From positions 2,232,001 through 2,296,000 of the forward strand of contig BSBN01000242.1 of the NCBI GenBank assembly GCA_027924645.1: DNA of 64,000 nt. The letters run 5' to 3'. The notes beneath the pieces were generated by a model. It ran no database searches, was not told where the DNA came from, and worked only from the letters and a program-made list of their open reading frames with translations. Each line of letters starts with the position of its first letter. Within the stretch, counting starts at the first letter, position 1. Below are positions 47,206 to 58,399 of this stretch, piece by piece. The DNA comes from Cunninghamia lanceolata. Its lineage: Eukaryota; Streptophyta; Pinopsida; Cupressales; Cupressaceae. Made by a program: the position numbers and the translations under genes.

Positions 47206-47727
47206 AGGATGTTTGAGGGGGGTTTTGGATCCATAGGAGTTAAACTGTAGAATCTAGAATTTGGAGGATCCATCAGATTTTAGACTTAGTCAAATTTTTA
47301 GGGTTTCGGGGTTTCAGACTTAGCCAAAATCAGGGGTTCAACAACATCAAGGTAAAGGCACAAGGATCCCTTAGGAAAATTTTGAGAAATTTGAAAAGAT
47401 GGTGCAAATAAGAGGCTGAAAACTTGGGTGCCAATAGTGTCCTTTTCCAACTGCAAATTGAAACAGGAAGAAATACTTAAGATTACAAGGTGGCTTAATT
47501 GTCCACGTGCAAATCTTCAATCTTTTATGCACCCATGATTTGATAATAGTCCGTGATCACACTCAACGAAGGAAAAAACCCATGAGTGTTTGGTTTGCTA
47601 ATTGCATGCACTAATTTGATCTCTATGTAAACAAGCCTTCCTTGTATCTTATAATTCACCTTGGGGATAGAGTCCATTGGGATTGTGGCTTTGTAAGATT
47701 ATGCTCGGATTACCTTGATGTAATGTC

Positions 47728-48766
47728 CTATTTAAATCTAAGTTGCCGATCCTGGTACGGGTTCAGATATGGGTACGAGGTTCGGGTATGCGGATACGAC
47801 AATTTTTTTTGGCCCGGGTACGGTACGACAACATCTATATATATAATTAAATTAATATATATAACTATATAGATTAATAAATATTTATATTTATGTATAT
47901 ATATTATATATATAAAATAATTAATTTATATATAACTATATAATATATAATAAACAACTAAGGCATTTGCTGTAGCTCAACTAATCCTCTTCTTCTCCCA
48001 AGTATTACATAAGAGTAAATGAACATTTCTACTGTGCTGGAGATAGACGAGAGACTCCCTAGTTTTTGTCTTTTGCATTGGCTCTCCAAATTTAATCTTA
48101 ACAATAAAATTTCTCTTCAAAAATAATTAAAAAAAAGACATTTGGCCTTTGCTGCATTTCTGAGGATGTCCAATGAGGATGCCTCAGATCCTTTATATAT
48201 CGTTTATGTTTTCTACATGTGCACAAAATTTCTCACGCAAACTACAAATACATGCAAAATATTTGTCCTTGCCAACAGGATTTTCTTCCCTTTGTATTTC
48301 AACAATCTTCTATACTGGTTCCTACCACACACTAACTGGATTTCTCTCATTCAATGTCTCTTTTGTCTGCTCACCTTTATTTCACATCCTTAATTATTGG
48401 GCACTCTCACTCCCATAGACCTCTGCCTTTAGTCATTTTCTTGTGGCCTCATACCATATTTTAAATGAAACACCCTAATTGCAGAGAGACAAAAATTTAA
48501 CCATAAAATGCACAATTAATAAGAAAGTACAATGTCTGAATTGTCAATATATATCCAAGAACTTCCTAAACTATCTTTAGAATATATATTTTAATTTTTT
48601 CATGCATTTTCACCCAATGTTCGCCCAACATCCGCCCCGAGCACCCCAGGTTCTCGGGAAGGACCCTGGACGAATCCCAGGGACTACTAGACTCGTACCA
48701 GGACCCGAAAAGAACCCATACGGGTACGGGGACCATTATTGAAGAACCTGGTATCTTAGGTTTAAA
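47728..48766. repeat. Foldback-like segment with inverted TTTAAAYCTAAG ends
   Basis: The left edge TTTAAATCTAAG and the right edge CTTAGGTTTAAA are inverted copies. Just inside are GGTACGGGTTCAGATATGGG and, on the other strand, CCCGTACCCGTATGGGTTC, also related as inverted ends. The middle holds an AT microsatellite (47838-47960). The pattern suggests a nonautonomous DNA transposon about 1 kb long. The outer identity is short, so this is tentative. Confidence 0.35.
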
Positions 48767-49521
48767 TTTTTATATTTTTCTTTAAGTATAATAAAATTTG
48801 ACTCACAATTATAGCAGTACAATTAATTATAAATATGATATCAACTTCAGAAATTGCAGTTTTACAGTTCATTTTAATTCAGATATAATATTTAGAATAT
48901 ATTTCAGGAAAGATGGAACTTATCCTTTTTATCAGCTGTTAATTATCCCAAATCTGCAGTGATTTTTCTTCACTAAAATGCCTTTGAATTGTCTCCAAAT
49001 CTGCCTGAATCAAGGGTTTTCGTCCACTAACTCAGTAATGGAAATTAGGGGGTTGTTGTCCTCTAATTTCAAACCTAGAGGGATTTTGTCCTCAGGTTGC
49101 TTGAACTACAGTCCCTGCTCCACAAGGAGTGAAAATCAGATATAAAATATATTCACAATTCATTGATTTATTCCTTATCCTTGCTTGGTCTCTCTTAAAT
49201 ACCTTTTTCCTCCAATAGATATAACTCTTCATGTTCCTTCATGACCCTTGAGAGAAATTATTATTTAAAAATAAACTTTAATTTAAGAGACCTTATTTAA
49301 TATTTTAATTGTACTTTATTATAATTTTATAATATTACTTGAGCGCTCCTTTTTGTGACCTTATGATTCTCTTAATTGGGCGCTTGGGTTTATCTTGGTT
49401 TCATTTTTAAAAGGGGACATCACACTTGATAAGGCAAATGAGGCTGTGGTGGATTCAGTTTTGGCATTTTAGGCCATGTTCCCTTCATGAGGGCTACCTA
49501 AAAGATGTTGAAAAGGTCATA

Positions 49522-49603
49522 GCTGTAATATCAGCTGTGAAATTGTACACTAAAAACCTTTGGCTGTAATATCAGCTGTGAAATTGTACACAAAAAACCT
49601 TTC
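49522..49603 (+). repeat. 41-bp tandem duplication
   Basis: GCTGTAATATCAGCTGTGAA begins at 49522 and 49563 with one or two differences over the unit. Confidence 0.92.
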
Positions 49604-50379
49604 TTTTGCAGATTCTTTCATTAGACATATTATCCTTATCAGGGCTTTGCAATTACATGTTTTAACTTTTAAAGGATTAATTAGGAGACTGAAAAAACAT
49701 CATAATTTTTGCACAGAATACTCATTCTAGAACCACATGGTATCTTGATAGGGATAAATTTCAGGATAATGGAAACTAATCGCAAAATGCTAAGTTAGAC
49801 ACCTTGAAGCAAATGAAAGTGGTTCCATTGTAACCTACTATCCAAAACCTGCAAAACTATTCTGGTTAAATAAATTGAGAATCTGATTAAACATCTGATC
49901 TTCAGTAGAATAATGCATCATTTAGAAGAATTCTAGACAAGGAAAAGTACAATATTAAACAACCAATAGCTCAAGAATTAAAAGGCATTGCTGGAATCAG
50001 TTGGCTGGCAAAAATGGATCAGAACTATGTTCCATGGTGTTCCTAGGACAGGGATGGTGGGATGTGTCTCGGGAATGGCAATCTAGAGGCCATATTTGGG
50101 GGATGGACATGTATATATTTTTACCTACATATAGGGAAATTCAAATATTTGCAAATTTATTTATACATGCGATCAAGATTCAAGTTTAGAGATTCATATA
50201 ATGCTTTAATTTCAAGATTCAACGTTCAATGTTCATTGATTCAAGTATAGCAGCAATAAAAAAATAAAATTTGATTGTTTTCGTTACCACAAAAGTCCCC
50301 AAGGCTACAAAATGACAAAATGCCCAACAATGGACATAGCAGTAAGATTATAGATTAAAAAGTTTATAGATGTTGACAA

Positions 50380-50680
50380 CCGGATCTATAGCTATGCCTC
50401 ATTTGGGCTATCAATATCAAAACCGGCCTCTGATTCTGAGTCACTCACTATATCAAATTGTGACTCATCCAATGAGACCTCAATCAAACCCTATTACACC
50501 TCCTCATCAATATCTCTAGCATCTTTAGGATAAACATCTCGATGTGTGGTTGGAGTCTGCCAATCTTGAAGTATTAAGGCACTAAGAACTGCAGCCAATG
50601 ACAAATGCTGGCAATGCTTGATCTTTCCTTCCTATTCATAGTGACAAGTGCAAAATTGATTGTGGTAATTGTGAATTGCA
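50380..50680 (-). pseudogene. Unassigned coding-like trace
   Basis: On the minus strand one frame reads LAAVLSALILQDWQTPTTHR and DVYPKDARDIDEEV, then after a stop ESQFDIVSDSESEAGFDID. The codon texture looks protein-like and acidic, but I do not recognise the family. It may be a transposase tail, since the flanks (50040-50110 and 50820-51030) share GGGATGG-rich wording. Confidence 0.25.
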
Positions 50681-52199
50681 AATGGGTGAGTGGGTTACAT
50701 ATAGGGAGGCTTTAGGGTTTCATAAAGGGTGTGGGAGGGCCCCCCCTTTTTTTGTTTTTTAAATAAAATGCGACTTTTTTAAAATTAGAAAAGGGAGACA
50801 CCTAGGCATCCCTTGAACAGTTCAGGGACATCACACACATCCCCAATCGTCTTGGGGACGACTAGATGCCCTCAGGACGTTGAGTCATGTCAGGAGGCAT
50901 TTTGGTGACAAGCCCTTGAAATCCTTGAGGATAGGGAATGGCCAAGGAACGTCCCCTGCCATCCTTGCCATCCCCATGTTTTGGGGATGGGAACGGGGAC
51001 ATTGTTGGAAGGTGGGGACATGTCTCTGTAAATTAGGTTCAAAAAGATCTTTTGCATTATTGATCATAAAAAAGAAACTCAAATTAGAAAAAATATTGAC
51101 TGGTGAGTATCTGAATATAATATCATAAAATTGTGTAGTAATCGATCCTAGAAAACAATGTAGATTCTTGTCACCCTCAACGCTGAGGAACTTCATTATT
51201 ATTTTGAATTTGAACGTACTCCGCAGAGACACCATTATGGTAAAAAGTTCATCGTTGAGGATAAATTTTTTAAATAACTTCTATTGTTTACTCGCCTATC
51301 TGATAAATGAATACTAAGTACTTGCAATAATGAACAAAACTTACAATGCATACTAGACAGAGGAGTAAAAGTGTATCTTTATTAGCACATGAAAGTATTA
51401 CAAAAGTAGACCAGAGATGGGCAGCCAAGGATTAGAGTCGATCTGACTAGATCACACCCCTTCCTTGACATTACAATGACTATTTAGAAGACCCGACTAT
51501 TGCCAAGAGGAACACAACTGTCAACTAACTGACTCGGACAAACTGACTCTTACAACCACCTGAGAGGCGACAAACAATTAATACATAGTTGGATAACCTA
51601 AATCATCAAATATAATAATCGACATTTTATATGGACTGCATCATCCCTCCAAAAGAAAAAGTCGCCTTCCAAACGATGGAAAAACCATGAAGTATCAAGT
51701 GACATTAGGTAAGTTGTGCCAAATTGACGACAATGTTGAAGAACTTGGAGGAAAACTTGAAAGTACAAGGAGAAGTAGAACCAACACATCCTAAATGGTG
51801 AAGAACAACTAACCAAAGGACCCAATTTGATTCCACACTGAAGGCTGAGAATGTTGTACGCAATTGAGCACTGAACCAAGATAGTACTGCAAGCATCTTA
51901 AAAGCATTCTGATCATGACAAGATTGTTTAGTGTCCCCATATGCCATGAATGTACATCCATTTAATTCACCAACTGACAAGAATGATTTTTTGTTTTTGC
52001 TTCGTTTGATGGGGGTCTGGGGGCAACGCCTCCATCGGGGTTGAGGGGTAGTGCCCCTCACGAGGGTTTATGGGCAGTGCCCCTAGCAAGGGTTTGGGGG
52101 TAGTGTGGGTCTTCATGGCACACACCAATTTTGCTCTCCTAGACCATCTTGCTGATTGTAGAAAAAGTGGACTTGAAACTTGTATAACTGGGGGAAATA

Positions 52200-52470
52200 A
52201 TAGAGATTTTAGGCAGAATAATAGATGCAACAAAAATTAAACATAACAAAAATATCGTGCTTGATTATTTTCCATTCAATACATATTACATATATATAGG
52301 ATGCTCATATCCTATTTTGTAGGAAACTCCTTAAACAACTTTCCTAAATATATTAAGTTGTTTTAACAACTCAACATATTCGTACCTCTAATACAATAAC
52401 CTATATAACAAACTATAACAACCCTACTAAATTATTATTTTATGCATCCTATGATGCAATATTTCCAACA
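52200..52470 (-). repeat. LTR element 3, left LTR (3' LTR in element sense)
   Basis: ATAGAGATTTTAGGCAG...ATATTTCCAACA on the + strand. On the minus strand it begins TGTTGGAAATATTGC. Confidence 0.85.
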
Positions 52471-52477
52471 CCCCCCC
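52471..52477 (-). other. LTR element 3 polypurine tract
   Basis: Minus-strand CAATATGGGGGGG directly before TGTTGG. The G7 core is listed. Confidence 0.75.
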
Positions 52478-52554
52478 ATATTGCATCATTCTCCAAATGG
52501 GCATAGTGGACCAACAATACTTGATGACCACATTTTAGTAGTTCATTATAAGGT

Positions 52555-52933
52555 ATGAGTAGGGACATACACATCTACTCATGACAAGCAATAGTGGAAC
52601 TAGCCTCACTATGCTCAGTATACCTTCAACCAAGGATAGGGACAAACACTTCTACCCATCGAACCGAGGATAGGGACTGACACATCTACCCAAGGTATTA
52701 CATCAAGTTTGGATAGGGACAAACACATCTATCCAACATCAAGATCATGAATAGGGACATACACTTCTGCTCACAACAATTATGATTGGGGATACACATC
52801 CAATCATAATCACCAACTCTTGTGATTGGGGACAAACACATCCAATCATTTACACCATCTTGTGAATGGGGACAGACACATCCATTCACATACAACCAAG
52901 AAATGTGATTGGGGACATACACATCCAACCACA
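52555..52933. repeat. Array of nine hairpins with conserved loop and covarying stems
   Basis: Nine stem-loops at about 52555, 52634, 52668, 52709, 52748, 52779, 52823, 52861 and 52904 share the loop GGACANACACAT. Stems differ but pair within each unit: ATGAGTAG/CTACTCAT, TTGGATAG/CTATCCAA, ATTATGATTGG/CCAATCATAAT, TGATTGG/CCAATCA and TGTGAATGG/CCATTCACA are all perfect. Four units have one or two mismatches. In element sense they lie between gag and the 3' polypurine tract. Confidence 0.85.
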
Positions 52934-53179
52934 ACATAAAAGCTTGAACACCAAGCCCTCATTGTTGCGTATGCAGCCACCACTATAGATCATTGCCACT
53001 CTGATCACAAATGATATGAGACGGTTGCCGCTGCCACCTTGAAACCGATCTTGGCTGTAGTCATTTTGGCACAAGTTGATTTGTCACTAATGTAATTTAC
53101 GACCCCATCGCTAGTGACTGACGAGAGGTCGCTGAATGTCCTCCAGCCTCTGTTGCCTCTTGCCTCCAATTGATTTGAT

Positions 53180-54028
53180 TTAGAGAACATATTCCTCCTC
53201 ATTGTCTTCGTGTGGAGGGTCTTTAGTAGCCACCCCATTAAGGCACTCTTCATCATCATCTGCAACCAATGCCTTATCTGTATTTAGCTTTCCATCAAGG
53301 AGATCCTTGGCTCGCTGAGTGCAATTCATAACAATATGTCCCTTCTTCTTGCAATAGTAGCACAAAATTCTGTTTTTGAAGAAACGATTTTCCTTTGATG
53401 CAGAAGAACTAGATTTGGAGAAATAGTTAGGCTTATTTTTTCCATACATTGCAGTTTCCTCTATAGTTGATTCAATTTTCTTAGTTCCTTCATCAATCAG
53501 AGTGGATATTATTTCTTCCAGGGTAGCATCTACTTTGTTTAAAGTGAAAACAATGTTGCTATAACTAGGAGGCATGATATTTAACAAAATAGTCGTTGAA
53601 TCATCATCAGCTACTTTAGCATCTATCCCATTTAATTGATTCAATAGAGAGCGAAACTTACTGATAAGTTGAATGATGTTGTCACCCTCTGCCATTTTCA
53701 GCCCGAACAATTTCTGCTTTAGACCCATTTTTGCACTCGATGCTTTTGATCCAAACAAAGCATTCAAATTAGCCCATACTTCATTTGAGGTCTTCGATAA
53801 GTCAATGTGGTGGAGGTATGCATCTGAGAGTGCAAGACCAATCAAAGCTATTGCTCTTCGATCTTTCGCAGTCCACTTTGCGCTTTCATTAGCATCAGTT
53901 GGCCTTGTTGTTGCTCCACTTACCACATCCCATAGATCCTTTTCAATAAGAATCAATTGTAATTTGATTTGCCAAGTGTGCAATTCTGTACCTTCAAATT
54001 TTTCTATTAAAACACTATTTTTCTCCAT
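53180..54028 (-). CDS. LTR element 3 Gag (Copia type, UBN2 family)
   Basis: I start at the ATG at 54028 (MEKNSVLIEKFEG), four codons inside the open frame, because Copia Gag proteins begin this way. About 282 residues. Residues 10-200 are a Copia Gag domain (FEGTELHTWQIKLQLILIEK, then WANLNALFGSK and KLFGLKMAEGDNI). A CX2CX4HX4C zinc knuckle CYYCKKKGHIVMNC lies at about 229-242. The tail is acidic. The ORF has no stop or frameshift and could be functional. It ends without running into a protease, so no Gag-Pol fusion can be made. Gag would form particles around element RNA in the cytoplasm. Confidence 0.9.
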   Translation of the reverse strand: MEKNSVLIEKFEGTELHTWQIKLQLILIEKDLWDVVSGATTRPTDANESAKWTAKDRRAIALIGLALSDAYLHHIDLSKTSNEVWANLNALFGSKASSAKMGLKQKLFGLKMAEGDNIIQLISKFRSLLNQLNGIDAKVADDDSTTILLNIMPPSYSNIVFTLNKVDATLEEIISTLIDEGTKKIESTIEETAMYGKNKPNYFSKSSSSASKENRFFKNRILCYYCKKKGHIVMNCTQRAKDLLDGKLNTDKALVADDDEECLNGVATKDPPHEDNEEEYVL

Positions 54029-54903
54029 TGAAAGAAACACTAATTGACTCCCCCCCGTAATCTAAATAATACTGAAGGTGTCGGGCTCCACCTATAATGC
54101 ACCTTAACACTAATACAAATTTGACATTTACAACACACTATAATTTAAGACACTATAGGAACAATAGCAATCAGTCACTATAAAACTTCACTAAAAGTTA
54201 TCATTAGACGTTCAATCTACGAAAGTAGACTTCTAAAAAATATTCTAATATAGCTACAAGCTATTATTAGAAATTAAATTGATAACCTCAGCTGAAGATA
54301 AACTACAATTGCAGAACTTTGCGATATTTTTGCTTGGACAGCGGCTTAGACTATGGAGACTTGGATTGCAAATTTTTCAATATACTGTGAGATCTTCCTT
54401 TACAAAAACAAAATTGCAATACCTTTCTTTATGCATGCGGCTTCAATCACTGATCTTTCCCTTTGGGTGATGACTTGTGATCAATGCTATCTTATAAAAA
54501 ATGGCGGCCTTCTTGCTGCGATTAATCTGTTTGTGCAAACTGATTTATTGGATAGGATGCCTCCTTTTGCAATTCTCACATTCTCGTGATGCCAATCAAC
54601 CAACACGTCCTCTATAAAGCAAAAACAATGTTGCATGTGCTGCTGTGTCTCCAACCACAGACTTTAGGAATAAAAAATAATTTCTCCTTTGTAAACAGTG
54701 CAAGAATGCACTAGCAGCAATGGTCTTGTCTTTGCAAATGATGGCGCGACTCTGATTTCCTTTAGCTATAGGAGCAGATGCTTTCTTGGCACCTCCTTTG
54801 TCTGCCTATGGAGATATGTCTGTCGCCCAAGAAATTCCCTAAACAGCAAACACAAATCTCACAACCTCATTTCTCTCTATTACTTCCGCCACCTTTATTG
54901 CTG
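54029..54903 (-). other. LTR element 3 leader between primer site and gag
   Basis: About 875 bp without a recognised ORF in element sense. A long untranslated leader is usual for packaging signals in LTR elements. Short + strand frames at 54279-54589 are chance. Confidence 0.5.
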
Positions 54904-54916
54904 TGCTTTGATACCA
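54904..54916 (-). other. LTR element 3 primer-binding site
   Basis: Minus-strand TGGTATCAAAGCA, two bases from the LTR end. One mismatch to the standard Copia initiator-Met-tRNA site. Confidence 0.85.
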
Positions 54917-54918
54917 TA

Positions 54919-55184
54919 ATAGAGATTTTAGGCAGAATAATAGATGCAGCAAAAATTAAACATAACAAAAATATCGTGCCTGATTATTTTCCATTCAATA
55001 CATATTATATATATATAGGATGCTCATATCCTATTTTGTAGGAAACTCCATAAACAACTTTCCTAAATATATTGAGTTGTTTTAACAACTCAACATATTC
55101 GTACCTCTAATACAATAACCTATACAACAAACTATAACAACCCTACTAAATTATTATTTTATGCATCCTATGATGCAATATTTC
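54919..55184 (-). repeat. LTR element 3, right LTR (5' LTR in element sense)
   Basis: 266 bp, same as the left copy but for a few substitutions and the missing final CAACA. Confidence 0.85.
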
Positions 55185-55194
55185 AAATAGGAAA

Positions 55195-55615
55195 GGTAGA
55201 CTGTATGATTGGCAGAAAGCCTATACTCGTATGACAGAAGATTGTAATTGGTGTATGGTAGCGGAGTATGTACTGGGGCAAGTTGTCAGCAAGAAGTCGT
55301 ACTATTGATAGGAATTGCAGGTCGATAGGGTAATCGTACGGTTGGCAATTAGCATGCGTGATTAGCAATTGGAAATTTTGCAAGAGGATGTTGTATGACT
55401 TGAATCGTACGGTAAAGATTGTAGAATGAGAGTTGAAGTCGTATGGCTGGAAATGGAGATTGGGGGTCAATCGTACGGTGAAAGTGTTTGTATCGCACGG
55501 TGAGGGGGGTCGTACGGGAGAGGGGGGTCGATTGAGTATGGTCGACTAGAGCTTTTTAATCGCCCAAGTGAGGATGGGGGTCGTACGGCTAGACTAGGTC
55601 ATACGGTGATCACCA
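55195..55615 (+). repeat. TCGTACGG interspersed motif array
   Basis: RTCGTACGG or one-base variants (CGTATGG, CGCACGG, CATACGG) occur about nine to ten times in 420 bp, at irregular spacing. The core CGTACG is a palindrome. It lies on the outer side of a decayed Gypsy-like fragment. Confidence 0.7.
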
Positions 55616-55894
55616 ATATTTGATGCTCTCGTCAGAGTCTTCCTACATGCCAAGTGATTGCACCTGAAACAATGGACTTGCTAGAAATAATGAATTCGCC
55701 AAGAAAAATGGCTTCAGATAAGCAGGTGAATTCCTCGGTCACACCCAAAGTGAGTTTGTCATGCCAAAGAAACTCGCCAAGCCCAGTGATTGTGCCAGAA
55801 TTAGTCATAGAATTGTCCGACAAGTAGCAGTAGGATTCGCCAGTCACACCCTTGACATGCCAAAGGAACTTGCCAAGTGATATATGTGCCCAGG

Positions 55895-56320
55895 GAGGAT
55901 ACTCAACAAGGGAGGTATGCACCAAGGGATATGGCTCCATAGATGATGTACACGCCCAAGGATACTCGACAAATGATATACACGCCAAAAGATACTTGAC
56001 AATGTATGCACACACCAAAGGGTACTCAACAACGGAGGCATTCGTCAAAGAAGACTCAACAAGGAAATGGAATTCGATAGGCGGCCAATCTCAGCAAGAA
56101 GACTTGACAAGAATAAAAGCCTCGACAAATATAATGATAAGAGACTCGACATAGAATTGAATCTTGTCAGGCAGCTTGGACTTGACAGGTTGTGTGTATA
56201 CGAAGCAAGACACAAAAATATATACTCGATCGGAAGGGATTTATACCTGATAGGAGAGAGAACATGCCAGGATGGATACTCGACAAGATGGGATATACGC
56301 CAAGATGACTCGATAAGATG
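55895..56320 (+). repeat. About 30-bp tandem repeat, ATACTCGACAA / CACGCCAAAG
   Basis: Units of roughly 30 bp combine RATACTYRACAA with a TATRCACRCCAAGG part; the core 55900-56045 has five or six units and then decays to the right. Read on the minus strand the core gives a ten-residue repeat around SxVEYPLVxxx inside a 138-codon open frame (55632-56048). Whether that frame was ever translated is unknown. Confidence 0.7.
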
Positions 56321-56399
56321 TGATAAAGATGTATACCCGCCAAGCAACAAGACTCAACAGGAAGTGATGACATGCCAAATGAATTTAAGTTGACAGGAG

Positions 56400-56720
56400 G
56401 GCAGCAATTTAAGTCTCTTGTCAATGTTATAAAGCCGTTAGGTAAATTCAAGTTGTCAAGTATTTGCAAGTTGTCAGCCAGTGGGTTGTCAGGAGGAGTG
56501 TGCAAGGCGTCAGGAAAATAGGAGGCGTCAGTAAAAGTAGTCAAGTTGTCAGGAAAGAAGGCATCAGGAGACCACTCGTCAGGGAACCACTCGCTAGCAA
56601 TGGACCACTCCTTTTAATTTTCCTTTTTCTCCCTTTGTCTGACTTGATGTTGGTTGGCTTGTCGTCGGTTGACTTATTGTCAGTTGGCTTGTCATCAGCT
56701 GAAAGTTTTCTTCAATTTCC
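56400..56720 (+). repeat. GTTGTCAG-rich repeat tract
   Basis: AAGTTGTCAG, GGCGTCAGG and related words recur over a dozen times, then GGTTGRCTTRTYGTCAG three times at 56650-56700. A third, separate minisatellite next to the retroelement fragment. Confidence 0.65.
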
Positions 56721-56730
56721 CCTACCTCAA

Positions 56731-57532
56731 TCATGTTACACTCTGGTTGGAATACCTCATATTCTTCAATTTGCCAATGAAAAAGCCCCTGAGCAAACTT
56801 GTTTCATTGTCTGAACATTGTTGTAATTCTAGTATTCCCTCATCATTAGGTTCCATAGGCCCTCTTTCCTCTCCTGTCAATGTCTCGCTTGCATCTAACT
56901 CGGAATCGGAGGAAGCCATTTCTTCACTCACAACTTGCATCTTCAGGTCGATAATAAATTTTCTTCCTTTGTTTTCAATCGATAGGGTGTTTCTCTTCCA
57001 ATTATGATCAGCCTTCATTGTTATCAACCATCCTCGCGTAAGAAGTGCATCATACGCCTTTTTGTGTACGGTGATGACAACAAAATTTAACAGGAAGTGT
57101 TGAGTGCCGATTTTCACCTTCTGTCCCATCAATACTCCCAGAGCCTTAATTCCATGTTGGTCGGCTCCTACTAATTGGAAGCTTGGCGACCACAGGGTTG
57201 GCTTCCCCAAATTTCTTCATGTATCTTCAAGTAGTAGGTTGACTCCTGAGCCTCCATCAATGATTTATTGGTCAGAGTTTTCCTGAGAATTTCCATATGG
57301 ACGACGATCGTCTTCTTCCCCACATTAATTGCCAACAACATTGGGTCGACGACTTGCTCTCCGCTAGGTGTGGTTCCACTATGACATCATCATTTGTATC
57401 TTTCTCGTTTGTTTGCTCTTGTTCCACCACATTAGATATTGCTTGGTCCAACACATTAGATATCGCCACCCTCCATTGTGGCATGCTTTGTAACAGATCG
57501 ACCATTTTTATAGGTATGGTAGTCTGCAACAT
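56731..57532 (-). pseudogene. Gypsy-like gag-protease fragment
   Basis: On the minus strand, 57532-57272 reads IPIKMVDLLQSMPQWRVAIS, a stretch typical between Gag and protease in plant Gypsy elements. Then IDGGSGVNLLLED (about 57255-57215) is a retropepsin active-site turn. After a stop, 57210-56731 continues with ALGVLMGQKVKIGTQHFLLN, AYDALLTRGWL and NWKRNTLSI, the body of the aspartic protease. A frameshift between the first two parts and a stop just after the active site make this a pseudogene. No reverse transcriptase follows. Confidence 0.65.
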
Positions 57533-57769
57533 GTTGACACCTGAAAAAATCAGTCCCCAAAATGCCTCATTTTGCCTCCAGAATCCATCTAAATCCCACT
57601 TAATACTCCCATTGTTGAACTATAATTTATAACCGATCAGAGATATCTTCCATAGGTTTTCATGTGTTTGCCTTTTGAAAATGCAAGATAGGAAACCCAG
57701 AAAATGACTAAGTCCAAAAAGCTCTAAGTGTTTCCTTGTATTTTCACCTCTGTTGGTGTTTCAGAGTTC

Positions 57770-58150
57770 GGAGTTCATGCCTTCCGCCTTGTGTTATCTA
57801 TCGGCTTCAAGGTCCGAGGCTCAAAATTTACCGAAGTGTTGAAATTTGTCTGAGTCGGAGGTCGGGCCTTTGACCTTCCGTCTTCTTCATGGCGGACGTT
57901 GGTGAGAAGGCCTAAGGACCAAGGTTCACTTGAGGTGGGAAAAATATTCTATGTATGGTGCAGTATTGTGGAGTTTCGGAGGTCGGAGTTTCGGCCTTTC
58001 ATCTTCTTCAGTGTTGCAGTTAGAAGGTGGAGGACTTGAAGGCCGAAGTCCGACGAGCTCTTTTTCTTCTAAGTGTTTTGGAGGTCAGACTTTGGGCCTT
58101 TGGCCTTCAGTTTTCTTCATGGCAAGTGTTAGGAAGAAGCCTTGGGGTCT
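57770..58150 (+). repeat. About 105-bp imperfect repeat with GGTCGGAGTTTCGGCC
   Basis: Three to four copies of a unit containing TCGGAGGTCGGNNTTTCGGCC, then TTTNRTCTTCTTCA and a G/A-rich AAGAAGG segment, near 57770, 57850, 57980 and 58080. No ORF spans them convincingly. Confidence 0.65.
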
Positions 58151-58399
58151 AAAGTTCGATAGGTCTAAGTATGAGGCAGACGACGTGTTGTGATGTAATC
58201 ACACATCGCCCCATTGCAAATGGTGACCCCCCTGTTTTTTTTTTTGCTTTCTCGCTTCGTTTCGCTTTAAAGTTTAGTTTTGCTCTGAGCTTGTAGGGTT
58301 TTGGTAGTGTTGTTTTGCCCATGTCTCGACAATTTCTTGCCAAGAGGTTTGTATGCCTTCATCCTGATGCATGTCACTGAGACCCTGAAAATGACTAAG

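Larger units (their letters stand above)
42824..52194. other. Long stretch with no recognised gene
   Basis: Nothing here can be assigned with confidence to a host gene. It contains decayed retroelement-like coding traces (43300-43870), several A/T-rich tracts, a 70-bp hairpin (47136-47205), a foldback-like segment (47728-48766), a 41-bp duplication (49522-49603), and a guanine-rich segment near 50820-51030. If SPRTN has further 3' exons they would have to lie in this stretch or beyond; I looked for a UBZ-type CX2C...HX3C pattern and saw none. Confidence 0.5.
52200..55184 (-). mobile_element. LTR element 3: gag-only Copia retrotransposon
   Basis: Short direct repeats 52200-52470 and 54919-55184 (271 and 266 bp) bound 2.4 kb. 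The minus-strand primer site TGGTATCAAAGCA (54904-54916), the G7 polypurine tract (52471-52477) and the gag ORF all point to the minus strand. Flanks show a possible 5-bp duplication AAATA (52195-52199 and 55185-55189). The right LTR lacks the last five bases CAACA, so the edge is slightly damaged. Only Gag is encoded; the pol region is replaced by about 600 bp of noncoding sequence with a hairpin array. The small LTRs differ at only a few sites, suggesting a fairly recent insertion. Confidence 0.85.

Noticed and set aside
52555..52933. CRISPR-like array
   Set aside because: The regular repeats are hairpins with variable stems, not identical repeats with unique spacers, and they sit inside a plant Copia element.
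54279..54589. Small + strand ORFs in the element 3 leader
   Set aside because: They are antisense to the element, short and without motifs.
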